Positions 29,391 to 37,888 of a DNA stretch of 64,000 nucleotides are shown piece after piece. The DNA is taken from assembly GCF_003952365.1 (NCBI RefSeq), contig NZ_CP034443.1:62001-126000 (forward strand), read 5' to 3'. The notes under the pieces were generated by a model. That model made no database searches. It saw only the letters and a list, made by a program, of their open reading frames with translations, and was not told the origin of the DNA. The position numbers were made by a program, and so were the translations under genes. This DNA comes from Mesorhizobium sp. M9A.F.Ca.ET.002.03.1.2 (lineage in GTDB: Bacteria > Pseudomonadota > Alphaproteobacteria > Rhizobiales > Rhizobiaceae). Numbering within the stretch: the first letter of the stretch is position 1; every line of letters starts with the position of its first letter.

Positions 29391-30908
29391 TCATCCCTGC
29401 TGATTGGTTTCGCGCGCCGAACGTGCCTCGGCCGGCGCCAGAACGGCAACCAGCAGCCCGGCCGTGACAAACGAAACGATGGCCGCCGTGAGCATCGCCG
29501 CATGGAAGCCCCCGGCATAGGCGGCCGCGAACAGATCGCGCAGGCCCTCCTCGCCCATCGCCACATCGGCTGCGAAATCATGCCTTGAAACGGCGGCGCG
29601 TGCCACCGCTTCGGCATTGGCGGCACCGGCATTTTCAAGATGCGCCGTCAGCAGGGTTGTTGCCCGCAAACTCATCAAGGCGCCGAGCAGCGCGATGCCG
29701 ATGGCGGCGCCACCCTGACGGGTCGCGTTGATCACCGCCGACACCATGCCCGAACGGTCGCGTGGTGCAAACGACATCGCGGCGGCGCTGCCTGTCGGGA
29801 TGGCCAGCGCGTTGCCGAGGCCGCCGACGGCAAACAGCAGGCCGATCGTCAGATAGGTTGTCGAAGGTCCGGCCCAGCACATGCCCAGCATGGAAAGACC
29901 GGTCAAAACATAGCCTGATGTCATCAGCGCCGAGTGTCCATAGCGATGACTGAGCCTGCCGATTGCCGGCGACACGACCATCTGGACGAGAAACAGCGGC
30001 GCCATGCGCAGGCCTGTCTGCGTCGGCGACCAGCCCTGTGCTTGCTGCAGGAACATCGAATAGAGGAAGACGCCGGTGTAGGAGGTGAAGCCGAGCGCGA
30101 ACGAGGCGACATTGGTGACGGCAAAGCGAATGTCGCGAAACAGGCCAAGCGGCAGCATCGGCCTTGGCGTACGCGCCTCGAAGACCAGGAAGGCTGCCAG
30201 GCCGGCCAGGCCGACAATAAGGGCCGTGACCGTCCGCCGATCGCCCCAGCCGTTTTCGCCCGCCGATATCAGGCCGAAGGTCAGCGCGCCGAGCCACAGA
30301 ATGCTGAGCGCCAGGCCGACAAGGTCGAGATGGGCATGCTCAGGATGTGCGGTTTCCCCGATCGAAACCGCACCCAGCGCGATCGTGGCCAGGCCGAGCG
30401 GCAGGTTGATCAGGAAAATGCTCTGCCATCCGGCGGTTTCGACCAGGACACCGCCAAGGATCGGACCAGCAAGCAGCGAGACGGCGGCAAAGGAAGCCCA
30501 GCCGCCGATGACGCCGGCGCGCTCGCGGCCGTCGGAAAACGCCTGCGTCAGGATCGACAGCGCACCCGGAATGAGCACCGATCCGGCTATCCCTTGCACC
30601 ACCCGGCCCGCCAGCAGCACCGGCAGGTTGGGCGCGATTGCACAGATGGCGGAACCGGCCATGAAGATGCCAACGCCCGCCAGCCAGGAACGTTTGCGCC
30701 CGTAGCGGTCGCCGATCAGGCCTGCCGACAGCATGAAGGCCGACAGGCAAAGCGTGTAGCCATCGATCACCCATTGCAGCCCGGCGAAGTCGATGCCGAG
30801 TGCAATCTGGATCGTCGGCAGGGCGACGTTGACGATGCTGATGTCGAGCAGCGCGACGAATGTGCCGAGATAGACGGCGGCAACAAGAGGCAGGCGACGG
30901 TTCGACAT
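29391..30908 (-). CDS. MFS multidrug exporter, DHA2 (EmrB/QacA) type
   Basis: A 505-residue protein with 14 predicted helices, the DHA2 layout. LLDISIVNVALPTIQIAL in helix 1 is the DHA2 motif D1, GDRYGRKRSW is motif A, and GPILGGVLVE is the antiporter motif C. Members expel hydrophobic or cationic drugs using protons. I start at 30908 because GGGAG precedes it. It converges on aspC. No regulator is adjacent. Confidence 0.88.
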   Translation of the reverse strand: MSNRRLPLVAAVYLGTFVALLDISIVNVALPTIQIALGIDFAGLQWVIDGYTLCLSAFMLSAGLIGDRYGRKRSWLAGVGIFMAGSAICAIAPNLPVLLAGRVVQGIAGSVLIPGALSILTQAFSDGRERAGVIGGWASFAAVSLLAGPILGGVLVETAGWQSIFLINLPLGLATIALGAVSIGETAHPEHAHLDLVGLALSILWLGALTFGLISAGENGWGDRRTVTALIVGLAGLAAFLVFEARTPRPMLPLGLFRDIRFAVTNVASFALGFTSYTGVFLYSMFLQQAQGWSPTQTGLRMAPLFLVQMVVSPAIGRLSHRYGHSALMTSGYVLTGLSMLGMCWAGPSTTYLTIGLLFAVGGLGNALAIPTGSAAAMSFAPRDRSGMVSAVINATRQGGAAIGIALLGALMSLRATTLLTAHLENAGAANAEAVARAAVSRHDFAADVAMGEEGLRDLFAAAYAGGFHAAMLTAAIVSFVTAGLLVAVLAPAEARSARETNQQG

Positions 30909-31002
30909 GACGACTCCCAACATGAGTGTGGACACCAAGGCCGCGCACCAAGCCGGCCAGACGCGTATTAAGAGCGATCACAATCGCCCGTCACGCCCCG
31001 GC

Positions 31003-31398
31003 TCAGCCGCCATATTGTTCGTCGGTCACCTTCTCCAGCCATTCGGCATGAACACCGTCGAGCGCCTCCTGCATGGCGATATGCTCCATCGCCGATTTCG
31101 GGCCGGCGCCGTGCCAGTGCTTTTCATCGGGCGCGAATGAAATGACGTCGCCGGCCCTGATTGCCCGCATCGGTCCGTTCCAGCTTTGCGCGAGGCCGGC
31201 GCCCGATATGACATAGAGCGTCTGGCCCAGCGGATGCGTATGCCAGTGGGTACGCGCGCCGGGCTCGAAACCGACCATGACGGCGCGCAGCCGCGCCGGC
31301 GCTTCCTTCTCGATGATCGGCGTCTGCAACACACGGCCGGTGAAGTACTTTTCCGGCGCGATGATGGTCGGCACGCTGCCGCAGGCAATGATCTTCAT
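31003..31398 (-). CDS. Cupin-domain protein
   Basis: A 131-residue single cupin barrel. Motif 1 is GARTHWHTHPLGQTLYVISG (two His spaced HxH plus a Gln/Glu-like position), motif 2 is PDEKHWHGAG, together giving the usual three-His metal site. This resembles the small YlbA/quercetinase-like cupins called carboxymuconolactone- or (R)-mandelonitrile lyase-like in annotation; the substrate is unknown. It lies 94 bases downstream of the exporter start region on the same strand, so it may precede it in one transcript. Confidence 0.82.
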   Translation of the reverse strand: MKIIACGSVPTIIAPEKYFTGRVLQTPIIEKEAPARLRAVMVGFEPGARTHWHTHPLGQTLYVISGAGLAQSWNGPMRAIRAGDVISFAPDEKHWHGAGPKSAMEHIAMQEALDGVHAEWLEKVTDEQYGG

Positions 31399-31750
31399 CG
31401 TCGCGATTCCTCAAGCTGACGGCGGATCGGTCGGCGACGACCGTTCCTTTTTGTCGCAAGAAACGGGCACTTTCGTCCGATAACCCTCATGGCGCAACCG
31501 CTTTTGCGGCTTCTCGGCGACTGGCTCTGTCGCGGGATTGACGGGAAAGCCTAAAATTAGCCTCGCATCCGACGGTTTCGCCGATCACGGCTCAACATCC
31601 GCGACATCGGGCCATCCTCAAATCCCTTGCCCTCCCGGCTAACCCGTGGGACGATGCTCTTGGGTAGGTGGCGAACTGAAAAAAGCCCCGCCCGCGACGG
31701 TCGACAGGCCGGCCGCCGCTCCCAGGGAAACGCCTGAGTGGAGGTCAGTC
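31399..31750. other. Divergent spacer between cupin and EF-G-like genes
   Basis: These 352 bases separate two divergent genes and must contain both promoters. The frame of the EF-G-like gene is open back to 31646 but has no ribosome site there. I see no strong palindrome, terminator or gene. Confidence 0.35.
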
Positions 31751-33802
31751 ATGGGAACTCGCGCCGGAGGACGACGCACGGGACCGAAATGCATTGCCAT
31801 AGTCGGTCCCTTTGCAAGCGGTAAGACGACACTTCTCGAAGCCATATTGGCCCGCACGGGCGCCATTCCCCGCCAGAATCCCGTTTCCTCGGGAAACACC
31901 GTTTCCGATCATTCGCCCGAGGCACGTGCCCACGCCATGAGCGTCGAGGCGACCTTTGCCACCACCGAATTCATGGACGAGCAGCTGACCTTCGTCGATT
32001 GTCCCGGCTCCATCGAATTCTCCTTCGAGGCAGAGCCAGTGCTCGCCGCCTGCGACATCGCCGTGGTCGTCGCCGAAGCCGATGAGAAGAAGATCCCTGC
32101 CCTGCAGCTGATCATGCGCAAGCTCGACGATCTCGGCGTGCCGCGCATCCTGTTCCTCAACAAGGTCGACAAGGCAATATCAGGCGTGCGCGACACGCTG
32201 AAGATGCTGCAGCCGGCAAGCTCGGTGCCGTTGCTGCTGCGCCAGATTCCGCTGCGCAAGAACAGCGTCGTCATCGGCTCGATCGATCTGGCGCTGGAGC
32301 GCGCCTACATCTATCGCGAATATGCCGAAAGTGAGATCGCCCAGATTCCGGATGACGACAAGGCGCGCGAGTTGGAGGCGCGCTTTTCCATGCTGGAGAC
32401 GCTCGCCGATCACGACGACCAGTTGATGGAGCAACTCCTCGAAGAAATCGAGCCGCCAAAGGACGCGATCTTCGACGACCTCGCCGCAGACCTGCGTGAC
32501 GGCGCGGTGACGCCAGTGCTGATCGGCACCGCCGAGAAGGGCAACGGCGTGCTGCGCCTGTTGAAGACGATCCGCCACGACGCGCCCGACGTCGAGGCGA
32601 CCCGCAAACGTCTCGGCGCACCCGATGGCAACGCGACGGTGGTCCAGGTGATGAAGACCATTCACACCGCGCATGGCGGCAAGCTGTCGGTCTCGCGCAT
32701 CCTGTCCGGCCAGCTTGCCGACGCCTCCGAGCTCTTCCTTTCGAACGGCGCCACGGCAAAAGTCTCCGGCATCTACAGAATGCTTGGCAAGGATCAGTCC
32801 AAGCTCACCTCGGCCAAGGCCGGCGACACGGTCGCGCTCGGCAAGCTGGACGACGTCACGACCGGCCAGACGCTGAGCTCGGTCAAGGGCGGGATCAAGT
32901 CGTTGGTAACGCTGGCGCCGCCGCAACCGGTCTTCGCCTTCGCGCTGCGCCCGAAGGAGCGCAAGGACGAGGTGAAGATGTCGGCGGCCATCCAGCGCCT
33001 TGCCGAGGAAGATCCCTCGCTCGGCCTGCGCCACAATCAGGATTCGGCCGAAACCGTGCTGTCGGGCCATGGCGAGATGCATCTGCGCGTCGTGCGCGAG
33101 CGGCTGGAGGGCAAGAACCAGATCCCGGTCGAAGGCCATCCGCCGGCCGTGCCCTATCGCGAGACGATCCGCAAAACGGCGCAGCAGCGTGGCCGCCACA
33201 AGAAGCAGTCGGGCGGCCACGGCCAGTTCGGCGACGTGGTGATCGAGATCAAGCCGCTGCCGCGCGGCTCCGGCTTCCAGTTCACCGACACCATCACCGG
33301 CGGCGCCGTGCCGAAAACCTATATCCAGTCGGTCGAAACCGGCGTGCGCGACTATCTGAAATCCGGCCCGCTTGGCTTTCCGGTAGTCGATGTCGCCGTC
33401 AACCTCTCCGACGGCTCCTACCATTCCGTCGATTCGTCGGACATGGCCTTCCAGATGGCGGCGAAGCTGGCGATGAAGGAAGGCATGGCCGCCTGCTCGC
33501 CAGTGCTGCTCGAACCGGTCATGAAGGTCGAGATCGTCACGCCGTCCGATGCGACCTCGAAGATCATCGCCCTGATCCCGCAGCGGCGAGGCCAGATTCT
33601 CGGCTACGATGCGCGGCCCGGCTGGTCGGGATGGGATGTCGTCGAGGCGACCATGCCGCAGGCCGAGATCGGCGACCTGATCATCGAGCTGCGTTCGGCG
33701 ACCGCGGGCGTAGCCAGCTATCGTGCCGCCTTCGACCATATGGCCGAACTCACCGGTCGCCTGGCCGACGAGGCACTGAATGCCAACGGCAAGGCTGCCT
33801 GA
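31751..33802 (+). CDS. EF-G-like translational GTPase (paralogue)
   Basis: A 683-residue five-domain GTPase with the EF-G layout. The P-loop is GPFASGKTT near residue 16-24, NKVD is near 138, domain III/IV has SGHGEMHLRVVRERL and GGHGQFGDVVIEI, and domain V has RRGQILGYDARPG. The G3 motif reads DCPGS instead of DTPGH, so the histidine that activates water in canonical EF-G is replaced by serine. It is therefore a divergent EF-G homologue, not the main fusA, which would sit in the str operon. Start 31751 follows GGAGG. The role is unknown. Confidence 0.88.
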   Translation: MGTRAGGRRTGPKCIAIVGPFASGKTTLLEAILARTGAIPRQNPVSSGNTVSDHSPEARAHAMSVEATFATTEFMDEQLTFVDCPGSIEFSFEAEPVLAACDIAVVVAEADEKKIPALQLIMRKLDDLGVPRILFLNKVDKAISGVRDTLKMLQPASSVPLLLRQIPLRKNSVVIGSIDLALERAYIYREYAESEIAQIPDDDKARELEARFSMLETLADHDDQLMEQLLEEIEPPKDAIFDDLAADLRDGAVTPVLIGTAEKGNGVLRLLKTIRHDAPDVEATRKRLGAPDGNATVVQVMKTIHTAHGGKLSVSRILSGQLADASELFLSNGATAKVSGIYRMLGKDQSKLTSAKAGDTVALGKLDDVTTGQTLSSVKGGIKSLVTLAPPQPVFAFALRPKERKDEVKMSAAIQRLAEEDPSLGLRHNQDSAETVLSGHGEMHLRVVRERLEGKNQIPVEGHPPAVPYRETIRKTAQQRGRHKKQSGGHGQFGDVVIEIKPLPRGSGFQFTDTITGGAVPKTYIQSVETGVRDYLKSGPLGFPVVDVAVNLSDGSYHSVDSSDMAFQMAAKLAMKEGMAACSPVLLEPVMKVEIVTPSDATSKIIALIPQRRGQILGYDARPGWSGWDVVEATMPQAEIGDLIIELRSATAGVASYRAAFDHMAELTGRLADEALNANGKAA

Positions 33803-33841
33803 CACTGGATTTTGCCGGCAGTATCTCGGCCAATACACGCA

Positions 33842-33876
33842 AGCGGCGTCCGGAATTATCCGGACGCCGCTCTCTT
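33842..33876 (+). terminator. Terminator-like hairpin after the EF-G-like gene
   Basis: A perfect 13-bp stem, AGCGGCGTCCGGA with TCCGGACGCCGCT, around an ATTA loop, then CTCTT. The T run is short but the stem is very stable. Confidence 0.75.
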
Positions 33877-34084
33877 GCGGACCGTCTTCGTGGGAGGCGA
33901 AACGGCAGGTCCGCCGCATGCACCGCCAGCGCCTGATGGCTGCAGCGGAAGAATGGTTCGGACGCGGTAGCCGCCTGAGCCCGATTCGTCCGAGTGATGC
34001 CCCCATCTCCCGCACGAACCACACCGCGTCCTATGATCTGCTTAGTCGATGCCGGACGCTTGCGATATGTTACCTGAGGTTACA

Positions 34085-34102
34085 TGTCACTGTTACGTGA
34101 CA
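34085..34102. promoter_or_regulatory. Palindrome TGTCAC-N6-GTGACA
   Basis: A perfect 6-bp inverted repeat that is part of a cluster of GTTAC repeats between the EF-G-like gene and the sRNA. No gene start is close by, so its role is open. Confidence 0.35.
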
Positions 34103-34144
34103 ATTTCGGCCGGCTTTCCATCGGCGCCGGCAGCTTTCGGGCAA

Positions 34145-34257
34145 CAAAAAAGCCGGATCAACGAAGATCCGGCTGAGTTTGATTGGAAGTGCCTGTTAAG
34201 GCTAACCTCCAGAGGGGAACACTCAAGGGCACTAATGGGAGGAGAACGCGCCCAGGA
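34145..34257 (-). ncRNA. abcR: AbcR-like (alpha-r15) trans-acting small RNA
   Basis: A minus-strand terminator ends here: AGCCGGATC (34174-34166) pairs perfectly with GATCCGGCT and runs into six U. About 110 bases upstream is a TATATA -10 box (34270-34265). The RNA in between has no reading frame. Its first hairpin is closed by GGGC/GCCC and shows CUCCUCCC in the loop (34244-34237), an anti-Shine-Dalgarno sequence like those by which AbcR RNAs repress transporter mRNAs. From memory, AbcR1/AbcR2 in Sinorhizobium lie beside lsrB; lsrB is 0.9 kb away here. Only one copy is visible. The family name is inference. Confidence 0.62.
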
Positions 34258-34293
34258 GATGATCTATATATGTGCTCATCATGCCCAAGAAAC

Positions 34294-34310
34294 AAGCATC
34301 TATTTTGCAA
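34294..34310. promoter_or_regulatory. Candidate LysR (VtlR/LsrB) box upstream of the sRNA
   Basis: AAGCATCTATTTTGCAA has GCA/TGC half-sites in a T-N11-A arrangement and is centred about 45 bases before the predicted sRNA start, the normal activator position for a LysR protein. In Brucella and Agrobacterium VtlR activates abcR2. The rest of the 34311-34644 spacer shows no gene. Confidence 0.35.
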
Positions 34311-34644
34311 CACACGCATGCAAAAAGACGCAGGCTGTGGTCTAACCCATTCCTTGATCCCATAGGACCAGCAGAATCGACGAAATGCAGTGCTCAGCCA
34401 GCCAAGAATCATTGCGAAAACAGCGAATCAGAGCCGATTCTCGCTCCAAGGCGCTGTAAACAACGAATGACGTCGAATCGGGCAGCACGCGTTTATTTTT
34501 GCGGCAATCGCGCATCGCCCCGAAAATCGGTTCCTATTTTGCTGCGCTGACCTTCGGCTCGGAAAGCATGATGCGCAGATTCGAAAACGCAAGAGCGCAC
34601 TTTGCGCATCCAAGTGGACGCACGTCGCTCTAGAAGGAGCTTCG

Positions 34645-35142
34645 ATGAGGATACGTCAGGCGATCGCCGGCAGCGCGCTGTTCCTCGTCGCAGCGCCCGG
34701 CGTGGTCGCGGGATTGCTGCCCTGGCTGTTGACCGATCGCTATCGTCTGCCATGGTCGACCCTGCCCGGCTTGGTCCCGGTCGGCTGGGTTCTGGTTGTC
34801 GTCGCGACGGCCTTGCTGCTTCATGCCTTCGCCCGTTTTGCGCTCGAAGGCCTGGGCACACCGGCCCCGGTCGCGCCGACGGAGCGACTGGTCGTCGGCG
34901 GCATCTACCGCCATGTCCGCAACCCGATGTATCTGGCGGTGCTGTCGATCATCCTTGGCCAGGCGCTGCTGTTTTCGAGCTGGGTGCTCGTCGCCTATGC
35001 CACTATCGCCGCCATCGCCATGGTCTCGTTCGTGAAGTTCCATGAGGAACCGACGCTTGCCCGCCGCTATGGCGCCGACTACGAGGCCTACCGCCATGCC
35101 GTTCCCGGCTGGCTGCCTCGCCTGACGCCGTGGCGTGGATGA
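34645..35142 (+). CDS. Isoprenylcysteine carboxyl methyltransferase-like membrane protein
   Basis: A 165-residue ICMT/PEMT-type membrane protein with about four helices. The SAM-binding C-terminal region has GGIYRHVRNPMYLAVL near residues 88-103, KFHEEPTLARRYGADYEAYRHAVPGW at the end; the RHxxYxGxL- and EE-containing motifs define this family. Bacterial members have mostly unknown substrates (lipids or small thiols). The start follows AAGGAG. It is convergent with lsrB. Confidence 0.8.
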   Translation: MRIRQAIAGSALFLVAAPGVVAGLLPWLLTDRYRLPWSTLPGLVPVGWVLVVVATALLLHAFARFALEGLGTPAPVAPTERLVVGGIYRHVRNPMYLAVLSIILGQALLFSSWVLVAYATIAAIAMVSFVKFHEEPTLARRYGADYEAYRHAVPGWLPRLTPWRG

Positions 35143-35194
35143 TTTTAGCTAGAAGAACAAGCGCGACGCCAAGAGTTCGGCCGCCAACCTTGGA

Positions 35195-36091
35195 TCAGAA
35201 CGACCAGCTGCGCGCCTTGGCGATAATGAAATCGCGGAAGACATGCAGTTTCGCCTGGTTCTTCATCGCATCGGGATAGGCGAAATAGGTGTCGAAGGAC
35301 GGCACCTCGGTCTCCGGCAGCAACTGCACCAGCCCTGAGTCCTTGCTGATGACATAGTCGGGCAGCATGGCGATGCCGGCGCCACCCTGTACCGCGCGCT
35401 TGATCGACAAGATGTCGTTGATCTGCAGCGTCGGCACCCTTTGCCCGCCTTCGAAATCGCCGACTGTTTCCAGCCAGTTCAATTCCGACAGATGCGCCGG
35501 CACCGGCACGCCGAAGGTGACGATGCGATGGGTTCTCAGCTCGGCGATCGACTCCGGCTTGCCATATTTGTTCACATAGGAGGGAGCCGCGTAGAGGTGG
35601 AAATGCACGGTGAACAGGCGGCGCTGGATGAGATCCGGCTGCTGCGGCTGGCGCAGCCGGATCGCGCAGTCCGCCCGGCGCATGGTGAGGTCGAGTTCCT
35701 CGTTCGCCAGGATCAACTGCAGGCTGATCTCGGGATAGAGATCGATGAATTCCTGCACGCGCTCAGTCAGCCAGCCGGCGCCGAGCCCCACCGTGGTCGT
35801 CACCCTGAGCACGCCGGAGGGCCGGTCCTTGGCCTCGGTCAGCCGCGACTTGATCGTCTCCAGCTTCATCAGCACGTCATGCGCCGTGCGGAACAGCATC
35901 TCGCCCTGCTCGGTCAGCACCAGGCCGCGGGCATGGCGGTTGAACAGCGGCACGCCGACGTCATGTTCGAGCGCGCTGACCTGCCGTGAGATCGCCGACT
36001 GCGACAGATGCAGCGTCTCGGCGGCGTGGGTGAACGACCCTGCTTCCGCCGCAGCGTGAAACACGCGTAGTTTGTCCCAGTCCAACGCCAT
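35195..36091 (-). CDS. lsrB: LysR regulator LsrB/VtlR
   Basis: A 298-residue LysR regulator beginning MALDWDKLRVFHAAAEAGSFTHAAE, close to LsrB of Sinorhizobium and VtlR of Brucella/Agrobacterium, which control symbiosis, LPS and redox genes and activate abcR sRNA transcription. The helix-turn-helix is residues 18-48; the effector domain contains RRADCAIRLRQP and YAAPSYVNKYG. It lies 74 bases downstream of trxB on the same strand, the arrangement known in rhizobia, and 0.9 kb from a candidate AbcR RNA. Cys is scarce; one lies in the RADCAIR segment, a candidate for redox control. Confidence 0.85.
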   Translation of the reverse strand: MALDWDKLRVFHAAAEAGSFTHAAETLHLSQSAISRQVSALEHDVGVPLFNRHARGLVLTEQGEMLFRTAHDVLMKLETIKSRLTEAKDRPSGVLRVTTTVGLGAGWLTERVQEFIDLYPEISLQLILANEELDLTMRRADCAIRLRQPQQPDLIQRRLFTVHFHLYAAPSYVNKYGKPESIAELRTHRIVTFGVPVPAHLSELNWLETVGDFEGGQRVPTLQINDILSIKRAVQGGAGIAMLPDYVISKDSGLVQLLPETEVPSFDTYFAYPDAMKNQAKLHVFRDFIIAKARSWSF

Positions 36092-36165
36092 GATGCCCCT
36101 CGTTCTGTTTTTTGGCGTCTGAATGAAAATTTAGGCTTTTGCGCGGCTTCTCTCGGCGCGCTTGC

Positions 36166-37140
36166 TTACTCCGCCGCTTCGCGGTGAACTTCGATCCCGG
36201 CGAGGTACTTTTCCGCCTCGAGCGCGGCCATGCAGCCAAGCCCCGCCGCCGTCACCGCCTGGCGATAGATGTCGTCGGTCACGTCGCCGGCGGCGAACAC
36301 GCCCGGCACGTCGGTGCAGGTCGAATCCGGCGCCGTCCACAGATAGCCGTTCGGCTTCTGCTTCAGCTTGCCGGCGAACAGCTCGACCGCCGGCGCATGG
36401 CCGATCGCCACGAACACGCCGTCGACCGTCAGATGCATCTCCTGGCCGGTCACCAGATTGCGCAGCTTCAGCCCTTCCACCGAAGGCGGCAGCGGCATCT
36501 TGCCGGACTGGCCGGTGATCTCGTCGACGACGGTGTCCCAGATGACGCGGACATTGTCCTTCTTGAACAGCCGCTCGCTCAGGATACGCTCGGCGCGGAA
36601 GTCGCTGCGCCGGTGGATGACCGTCACGCTCTTTGCCAGGTTGGAGAGGTAGAGCGCCTCCTCCACCGCCGAATTGCCGCCGCCGATCACCGCGACATCC
36701 TTGCCGCGATAGAAGAAGCCGTCGCAGGTGGCGCAGGCCGAAACGCCGAAGCCCATGAAGGTCTGTTCGCTCGGAATGCCCAGCCATTTCGCCTGCGCAC
36801 CGGTGGCGATGATCAGCGCGTCGGCTGTATAGATCGTGCCGGAATCGCCCTTGGCCCGGAACGGGCGCACATTGAGGTCAACCTCGGTGATGATGTCGTT
36901 GATGATATCGGTGCCGACATGCTCGGCTTGCTTCAGCATTTGTTCCATCAGCCACGGACCCTGGATCGGATCGGCGAATCCCGGATAGTTTTCCACGTCG
37001 GTGGTGATCATCAGCTGACCACCCTGCTGCAGACCGGCGACCAGCATCGGCTTCAGCATGGCGCGGGCGGCGTAGATTGCCGCCGTATAGCCGGCGGGGC
37101 CGGAGCCGATGATGAGAACGGGTGCGTGCTTGGTGGTCAT
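36166..37140 (-). CDS. trxB: Thioredoxin reductase
   Basis: A 324-residue flavoprotein that reduces thioredoxin with NADPH. The FAD site is IGSGPAGYTAAIYAARA near residue 12-28, the redox disulphide is CATC in SACATCDGFFYRG near 135, the NADPH site is GGGNSAVEEALYL, and the last FAD motif is GVFAAGDVTDDIYRQ. The start at 37140 is the family start; the frame runs on to 37185. A perfect 8-bp hairpin (CCGGACGC/GCGTCCGG) lies 20 bases upstream in its leader. Next gene is lsrB; the Lrp gene is divergent. Confidence 0.96.
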   Translation of the reverse strand: MTTKHAPVLIIGSGPAGYTAAIYAARAMLKPMLVAGLQQGGQLMITTDVENYPGFADPIQGPWLMEQMLKQAEHVGTDIINDIITEVDLNVRPFRAKGDSGTIYTADALIIATGAQAKWLGIPSEQTFMGFGVSACATCDGFFYRGKDVAVIGGGNSAVEEALYLSNLAKSVTVIHRRSDFRAERILSERLFKKDNVRVIWDTVVDEITGQSGKMPLPPSVEGLKLRNLVTGQEMHLTVDGVFVAIGHAPAVELFAGKLKQKPNGYLWTAPDSTCTDVPGVFAAGDVTDDIYRQAVTAAGLGCMAALEAEKYLAGIEVHREAAE

Positions 37141-37159
37141 GGACAAGCCTTCACAACAA

Positions 37160-37182
37160 CCGGACGCGAATGAAGCGTCCGG
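37160..37182 (-). promoter_or_regulatory. Hairpin in the trxB leader
   Basis: CCGGACGC and GCGTCCGG form a perfect inverted repeat with a 7-base loop, ending 20 bases before the trxB start. It may be a leader hairpin or an operator; it has no T run. Confidence 0.35.
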
Positions 37183-37401
37183 CACAGGGGTCGAATATCG
37201 GCCCTAATCTAGGTGTTGCAGACGACGCCAGCAAGACGACCTGGCCTTCGTCCCCGGAAAGCTTGGACACAAACAGGCGATCCATGAACATCTTGCACTG
37301 TGACTGTCCGAAAATCACCGGCTGAAGGGGATGGAATGGACACCAAAGTCGTTTAATTACAAAATCACGAAAGATTCTTGCGTGAAGCGCCGAAGGTATC
37401 C

Positions 37402-37887
37402 ATGCCGCTCAAAGCCGATCTCGACGCCATCGACTGGAAGATCCTGCGCGAGCTTCAGCAGGACGGGCGCATGACCAATGTCGAGCTGTCCGGCCGCGTC
37501 GGCATTTCGGCGCCGCCATGCCTGCGCCGTGTCAGGCGGCTGGAAGAGATCGGCATCATCCGCGGCTACCGCGCCCTGCTCAATGCACCGGCGCTCGGCA
37601 TGGACGTCGTCGCCTTCTGCCTCATCGGCCTGCATCACCAGGCCGACGCCGAGCTGAAAACCTTCGCCGAACGCACGCGCGGCTGGCCGATCGTGCGCGA
37701 CGCCTGGATGGTGTCGGGCGAATCCGACTTTTTGCTGCATTGCGTTGCGAGCGACCTTGGCACCTTCCAGACCTTCGTCATCGAGGAGCTGGCCTCGGCG
37801 CCGAATGTCGATACGGTGCGCACCGCACTGACCATCCGCCGCGTCAAGGACGAAGGCCTGGTGGCTTTCAACGAAGTGAGAACCTGA
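37402..37887 (+). CDS. Lrp/AsnC-family regulator
   Basis: A 161-residue feast/famine regulator. The winged helix (DAIDWKILRELQQDGRMTNVELSGRVGISAPPCLRRVRRLEE) is in the first 55 residues, the RAM ligand-binding domain follows (MDVVAFCLIGLHHQADAELKTF, then SGESDFLLHCVASDL). It is divergent from trxB, an arrangement also seen in other rhizobia. I start at 37402 because GAAGG precedes it. The effector is probably an amino acid; targets are unknown. Confidence 0.87.
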   Translation: MPLKADLDAIDWKILRELQQDGRMTNVELSGRVGISAPPCLRRVRRLEEIGIIRGYRALLNAPALGMDVVAFCLIGLHHQADAELKTFAERTRGWPIVRDAWMVSGESDFLLHCVASDLGTFQTFVIEELASAPNVDTVRTALTIRRVKDEGLVAFNEVRT

Positions 37888-37888
37888 T

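Noticed and set aside
32180..34024. 614-codon open frame antisense to the EF-G-like gene
   Set aside because: It is a shadow of a well-supported gene; composition is atypical and it overlaps the terminator of the real gene.
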